Below are positions 58,739 to 64,000 of a DNA stretch of 64,000 bases, piece by piece. The translations under genes and the position numbers were made by a program. Every line of letters begins with the position of its first letter. The stretch's first letter is position 1. The notes beneath the pieces were generated by a model. That model ran no database searches and was not told where the DNA came from. It saw nothing but the letters and a program-made list of their open reading frames with translations. The stretch spans positions 242,381 to 306,380 of the forward strand of contig MNCI01003443.1 in the NCBI GenBank assembly GCA_015680685.1. Reading direction: 5' to 3'. This DNA comes from Gnetum montanum. Lineage: Eukaryota; Streptophyta; Gnetopsida; Gnetales; Gnetaceae.

Positions 58739-61700
58739 CTCTCCCCCATGACTGAGTTGGAGGGAGCAGATCCGAAATAACAAGTAGGGTTGTCCACCAA
58801 TAGAGGTAGTATTGGTACTAGCTATTCTAGATTCATGGAAAGGTTTGGTTTTTTGGATGTTGACCAAAAATTTCTTATCTGGGCTATCAGGTTTGTAAAT
58901 CATCATGGCCGCTAAAGGAAATTTTGTGTGAATAATATAAGGTCCTTTCCACAACGTTTGAAATTTAGTGCATTGTGGCACATGTGTGGGGTTCCAATAA
59001 ATAACCTTATCTCCCAGTTGGTATTTAAATTTTCTAATTTTTAGGTCATAATGTTGTTTATTAAAGGCCTTATGCAGTTCATTAGATGACAAGGTGACTA
59101 ATCAATTCTCATCTAGCAGGTTAAGGTTCATTAACCATTCTTTTTATGCTAGATTGAGATCAAGGTTGAGGTGACATGCTATGGATAGTGTATAGAGCTC
59201 TGCTTAAATAGGAAGCATTGGAAGTTTACCATACACTAACTCATAGGGAGAGTAGCCTATAGGGAGTTTCCATGTGGAGCGATATGCCCAAAGAGCATCG
59301 TTTAGTTTGGTGCTCCAATCTCGCCTATACTTACTAATGGTTCATGTTAATATTTTCACATTCTCCCTATTGGTGACTTTAGCTTGACCATTCTCTTAAG
59401 GTATGGTGTAGTCAGTTTGTGTTCCACTCCTAAGCGTTGCATCAACTTCCAAAAAGTCACACCTATAAAATATGTATCATTATCCGAAATAAGTGCATGA
59501 GGCATGCCAAACCTATTTACGATTTGTTGTTGAAAAAATCGTGTAGTGGTAGATGATGTATAGTTAATAATAGTGGCTACTTCTGCCCATTTTGTAAAAT
59601 AGTCAATAGCAACAACAATGTAGGATTTTCCATTGGCCATTGGTGTAATAGGCCCCATAAAATCAATTCCCTATCTATCAAAGGATTCTAAATGTTAAAT
59701 CCATTATTGTGGATCCTCCATTATAGTAGTCATTCCCCCATCACATTGGCAAGGCTCATAAGATTGGAAAAAATGATAAGCATCCCAGAATAATGTAGGC
59801 CAATAATATCCTACAAGTATAATTTTAATGGTTGTTCATCTCCCTACATAATAACCACCACAAGGGCTCTCATGAGCATCTTGGAGAACTCGTAATTGAT
59901 CTACATTGGGAACACACCATCAAACCAAGCCATCGGGACAACTTATAAAGGTTCCTGTTGATTTTCATGAAATATTTAGCTCGATGTAGAAACTGCTATT
60001 TCTTTTTAATATCTAACTCTTGTGGTGTTTCTTGTGTAAGGAGATAGGTAAGAATGCTACTATACCAATTTATTTCCATGGTTAATTGATTATTTACTAC
60101 ACCTACAAAGATAAATTCATTAGGAAAGTGATCAGAAAGCAAATATTCATCCTCTTTATTATCCCATCTTAACCGAGATATATGATTAGCAACAGTGTCC
60201 TCAGTGCCTTTACGATCTATCATTGTAAGATCAAACTCTTGTAAGATTATGAGCCATTGTATGATCCGAGGGCTCATTGTTGGTTTATTCAGTAGGAACC
60301 AAATTGCACTATGTTCTATGTGTACAAATACCTTATAGAGAAATACATAGTGCCTAAACTTATCTAGCACAAACACCACAGCCATTAACTCCTTTTCTAC
60401 TATGGTGTAGTTAAGCTATGCACCAGCAATACTTCGACTCAGATAGTGGATATAATAGGGTCATTTCTAGTCATCTAACTATGTGAGTATGGCTCCTAAG
60501 GCAAATTTGGACATGTCAGTCATTATATGGAATAGCTTTAACCAATCAAGAGCTTGTATAATGGGTGTTTCTACAAGCTTCTGCTTCAAGGTTTGGAAAG
60601 CTAGTTCACATTTCTTAGTCCATTCAAAAGGTATTTCCTTTTTTGTTAGTTTAACTAATGGTTTTACAACCTTTGAAAAGTTCTCTATGAATCTTCTATA
60701 ATAGCCATTGTGTCCAAGGAATGATCAAATGTCTTTTATAGTTTCAAATTGGCATGTGATTCCTTGGATGACTTTGATCTTTTCAGGGTCTACCTCTATC
60801 CCTATTTGTGAAATATTATGCCCTAATACTATGCCTTCTTAAACCATTAAATAGTTTTTTTGCCAATTAAGACTTAAGTTGGTTTCAACACATCATTTCA
60901 GTACGTGCTCTAGTTAGTATAGTGCTTGAAGAAATCTTCCATGAAGACCTCTACACCATTCCCTATTTGCTGCTGAAAGATACTTAGAAGCAAACGTTGA
61001 AACATTGTAGGAGCATTACACAAGCCAAACAACATCTTTTTGTATGCAAATGTCCCCCAAGGACTTGTGAATGTGGTCTTGGCTTAGTCTTCTAATGCTA
61101 TTTGGATTTGGTTGTATCCACTGTACACATCCAGAAAACTATTGTAGCGATGCCTTGCAATGGTATGTAAGACTTGGTCGACGAATGGTAATGGAAAGTG
61201 GTCTTTGAATGTTGCCATGTTTAGTAGCCTAAAGTCTATACACACCCTCCATTTACCTTCTTTTTTGGGCATAACAACTAATGGACTAACCCATTCACTA
61301 TCAACAATGGGGTAGATGAACCCAACTTTTAGAAGTTATTCAATTTCTTCTTTAACCACTTGCTTCATCTTTGGGTTCAATCACCTTTGCGGTTGTCATC
61401 AAGGCTTCATGGAGGGGTTAGTGTAAATCCTATGTTAGCATATCCTAGGGTTTATTCTAGTTAATTTGGAATATGATGAAGTAAAGGCTTTCGACCATAT
61501 GTTTACCATTTTCAGCAGTCTCTCTTTTTGTTCAGGAGTGAGCTTAGCATTAATAATTACCGATTTTCCATTTTTGAGAAATGTATACTCCATACTGATG
61601 GGCAACGTTTTTAACTCAAGGGGCTCTTACTTAAATTTTTTAGGGATTTCCAACTTTTCCTAGTTGATATTTTCAATGTCAAGACTTGGAAGTTGGCAAT

Positions 61701-61780
61701 GAACTTACTCTAATATGTCTATGCTATTGATATAAGTGCAAGTTAAACCCTTAGTTGGTTCCATGCAAATAGTTGAACTG
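58724..61780 (-). pseudogene. pol: pol (RT-RNase H-integrase) of Ath8
   Basis: Read right to left. RT: KVGFIYPIVDSEWVSPLVVM leading into an open segment 61,084-61,272 (GKWRVCIDFRLLNMATFKDH; VYSGYNQIQIALED), TTFTSPWGTFAYKKMLFGLC (about 61,020-61,080), and FMEDFF near 60,945, where the second catalytic Asp is Glu. RNase H is open at 59,996-60,385 (DKFRHYVFLYKVFVHIEHSA; GTEDTVANHISRLRWDNKED). Integrase core at 59,356-59,658 (MGPITPMANGKSYIVVAIDY; ALISDNDTYF for SDNGTHF). Integrase tail open at 58,724-59,092 with GDKVIYWNPTHV and LWKGPYII, an intact GPY-type module. Frameshifts and stops prevent function. Confidence 0.9.
58739..58757 (-). promoter_or_regulatory. Post-pol PPT-like purine tract (Ath8)
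   Basis: Minus strand AACTCAGTCATGGGGGAGA; overlaps the last integrase codons. Confidence 0.55.
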
Positions 61781-61815
61781 CTCTCTTGGTCAACTATCAG
61801 CCACTGGGTACCTTC

Positions 61816-64000
61816 TTATCTTTTGGCTGCTGCATACAGGCATCTTTGTATGTTAGTTACTTTTGCACACTGGTTGCATGTAGGCAATGTTAAACATTGT
61901 ATGAACCAAGACTTTTGCATGCAATTACACCCTATGTTACTGTATGCGATGCATAGAACTTTCTTCTTCTCGATCTTTCCAAACATATTTTCCTTTGATA
62001 TCTCTAGGGAAAGATCACATATTCCTAGGCATGCATCAATTGTGCTTAGCCATGCTCTTCCCATTATGATTGGGAAGTTCCCCTTATAATTGTTGACTTG
62101 AATCACTAGGAAGTCAGCTGGATACAACCATCCACAAACAATAGTGACAATGTCCTCCACGAGTTCTAATGGGATAGTAATGGACTGGTTGGCCAAATCT
62201 AAATGAATGTTACTCTTTTTTAGTGGAGGAAGGTTCCAAGCTTTGTACATTTCTTGAGAGATTAATTTGACACTAGAACCTAAATCCAAAAGAGCTTTGC
62301 AAGGTTTATTTCCAGAAATTTGTAAATATATAATAGGACTCCTAGGATTATAGAATTTCCTAGGAAGATGACCAGCCTTAATCTAATCGGTAATGACATG
62401 CATCAACATGACCATGTGCATTACATGTGGCCTTTGGTTTGAAGGGAGTTCCAAAGTTTTGAATAATGGTGAGGCCTTTAGAGAGTTAGCTGTTTATGAC
62501 TGCATGGACTTGGTTGGACTGTCGGTCCTAAAGAAATGTCTCTTCTTTACATGGTTGTCTGAACCAATAGTAGGGTGAGAATTAATAGTCCTTGTAGCAT
62601 TACGTTGCTATGGCTGGGTAGGGAGCTCACCCTGCATGGCTAGAGCATGTGGTAATGGAGTTAAGGGTGGAAGAGATGCAGCCGAATGAGAAGGATAGTT
62701 CGTTCATGGAACATCACCCCTAGGAGAAGGAGTTCTATAATACTCATGGGCTTGGTAGTGAGGCTGGGGAGTGATGTGCCCAATAGAGTCATGTGGAAAT
62801 ATCAGCTGCTACACATAGTATCCATATGGGTTAGGTTGACAATAAGGGTACTATTGATGTGGTGGTGGCATTCCCCATGATTGTGGGTGCTACCACTGTT
62901 GGTATTGCTCATTTGGTTGTGGTGGAGTTCCACTTGGATAATACGTCAAGGGTTGGTGGAACTATCTTGGATTACCTTGGGGATAAGGTAACCTTTGAGG
63001 TGTTTACCTTCTATTTAATCATGGGTTGAGTGTAGACATCCCAGACTCTTACAAATGTGAGATTACAGGACAACATCCCTTAGGATGGTCATATTGGCAT
63101 ATCTCACATCCACCATCATTGTTTGTATTTGAATCCACAACCTCTTTGATGATGGCAACATTGCCATTACCTTTGTTATGTGCATATTCAACTTCTCTCT
63201 TCTTTTTCCTTTCTCAATCACTACTTTGTTCCCTAGACTCCTCTACTATTTTAAGAACGTTTTGAAATTTATTATCTAGGAATTCCCACATTTTACCTAC
63301 CTTTGCCGATACTTCTAATGAAAATTTCTAAATGGGCAAAGTTTTCTTATTCACCATCTCTTCGAGTGATGACTCTTCTTCATCCTCACAAAATCTAACT
63401 CCCTTCTTTTAGAGGGAAGGATCTTTCTTATATTCTTCCACACTCTTTCTTTTCCTTGACTCACCTTCTTCTTTAGCAACTTGCTCCAAAAATATTTGTA
63501 CTTGATGGACCCTAAGCTCGTATAGCCTTCCTTGGGCATAAGTCCCAAGGGTTCTTCACATTTCGTGCCTAAGCCCATCTACGATATGGCATAGTTGTTC
63601 CCTTTGTGAGTAACCATGGACTGGGCAACAATGTAACAACACATAATATCAGCCCATGGCAATGTCCAAGGGTTTATGTCTTCCTTGTTTTCATCCTTGG
63701 ATTTGCTTTCACAGGTTGGACACTCAGGAGTACATTTGACACTTATCATTGAACAATTCTAACATGGTACTCCATTGGTGAATGGACTTCGATTCTAAGG
63801 ACTGGTACCAACTTTTTGCTTCCTTGATCAGTGTCTGTGGAAACAACTTGAATTTTTTTCACTCATTTTCTATGTTTTGCAAGGCACATGCATCGTGAAA
63901 TGCTTGCAAATGATTTTGAGGATCAATGTTGTATCCCCCTTCAAATCATGGGATATTATCCATGTCCAATATTTTAGTCCTACTATCTTTTTGATTCCTT
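61816..64000 (-). pseudogene. gag-pro: gag-protease of Ath8 (continues past right edge)
   Basis: The protease is open at 61,816-62,289 and keeps DLGSSVKLIS, the Athila-style active-site variant, plus FPIIMGRAWLSTIDACLG, making it the best-preserved protease in the window. Upstream are the HLPRKF and ALLDLGSS joins, a long Pro/Gln/Tyr-rich tail (about 62,600-63,000, NEQYQQW, HPQSWGMPPP), an intact Cys/His motif C-x2-C-x3-H-x3-CC (63,064-63,102), a Lys/Glu-rich segment, and the Gag core (about 63,600-63,930: FKLFPQTLIKEAKSWYQSLE). The Gag N-terminus is outside the window. Some stops and frameshifts. Confidence 0.85.

Larger units (their letters stand above)
57089..64000 (-). mobile_element. Ath8: Athila-type element with gag, protease and pol, continuing past right edge
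   Basis: Minus-strand copy. The left end is a truncated 3' LTR fused to the first codons of ORF2, so PPT, U3 and nearly all of ORF2 are missing; then spacer, integrase, RNase H, RT, protease and gag in order. The 5' LTR is outside the window. Confidence 0.85.

Noticed and set aside
1-64000. CRISPR arrays, operons, rRNA or functional tRNA genes
   Set aside because: None seen; the only tRNA-like sequence is the SINE head at 55,151.

Overview
This window reads as plant nuclear intergenic DNA from a large, repeat-swollen genome. It is AT-rich, almost every base can be assigned to decayed retrotransposons, and no intact host gene is visible. The one host-gene relic (about 20,883-21,600) is a broken cytochrome P450 of the CYP71-clan type. 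A gymnosperm or another very large seed-plant genome is my inference from the age, nesting and density of the elements; the sequence does not prove it.

The dominant family is one Ty3/gypsy lineage of Athila type, present as at least eight copies, which I call Ath1-Ath8. Diagnostic features are LTRs starting TGATGAGT and ending CATCA, a primer-binding site matching the 3' end of plant tRNA-Asp, the order gag-protease-RT-RNase H-integrase, and a long second ORF (ORF2, about 940 codons) between pol and the 3' LTR. All copies carry stops and frameshifts, so all are pseudogenic.

Layout: Ath1 (minus, 1-6,049) has gag-protease and a 5' LTR but has lost RT-RH-IN. Ath2 (minus, 6,098-~10,626) is a 3' LTR plus complete-length ORF2. 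Ath3 (plus, ~10,627-17,976) has a 5' LTR, gag, pol and an LTR stub. 17,977-23,475 holds AT-rich DNA, the P450 relic and an unrelated 932-bp LTR. Ath4 (plus, ~23,476-35,630) has gag, pol, ORF2 and a 3' LTR. Ath5 (plus) is a pol fragment split in two (35,631-37,224 and 49,951-50,323) by Ath6, a full-length copy with both LTRs (37,225-49,950). 50,324-56,182 holds two copies (LARD1 plus, LARD2 minus) of a non-autonomous LTR element with a tRNA-Met-type PBS and a coiled-coil ORF; LARD1 sits inside the LTR of LARD2. A tRNA-derived SINE and an exact 246-bp duplication around a single N lie in LARD2. Ath7 (minus LTR, 56,183-57,088) is followed by Ath8 (minus, 57,089 to the right edge; pol, protease and gag).

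The most interesting system is the ORF2 module. Upstream of ORF2 in Ath2, Ath4 and Ath6 lie, in order, a TATA box (preceded in Ath4 and Ath6 by a U3-like array of CATCAACG-type units), a strong splice-donor-like AGGTAAG, a copy of the polypurine-tract motif, and an acceptor-like site abutting the ORF2 ATG. This looks like a second, internal, LTR-derived promoter with its own leader intron serving a coiled-coil ORF. All statements come from reading the sequence by eye; no alignments or database searches were run.
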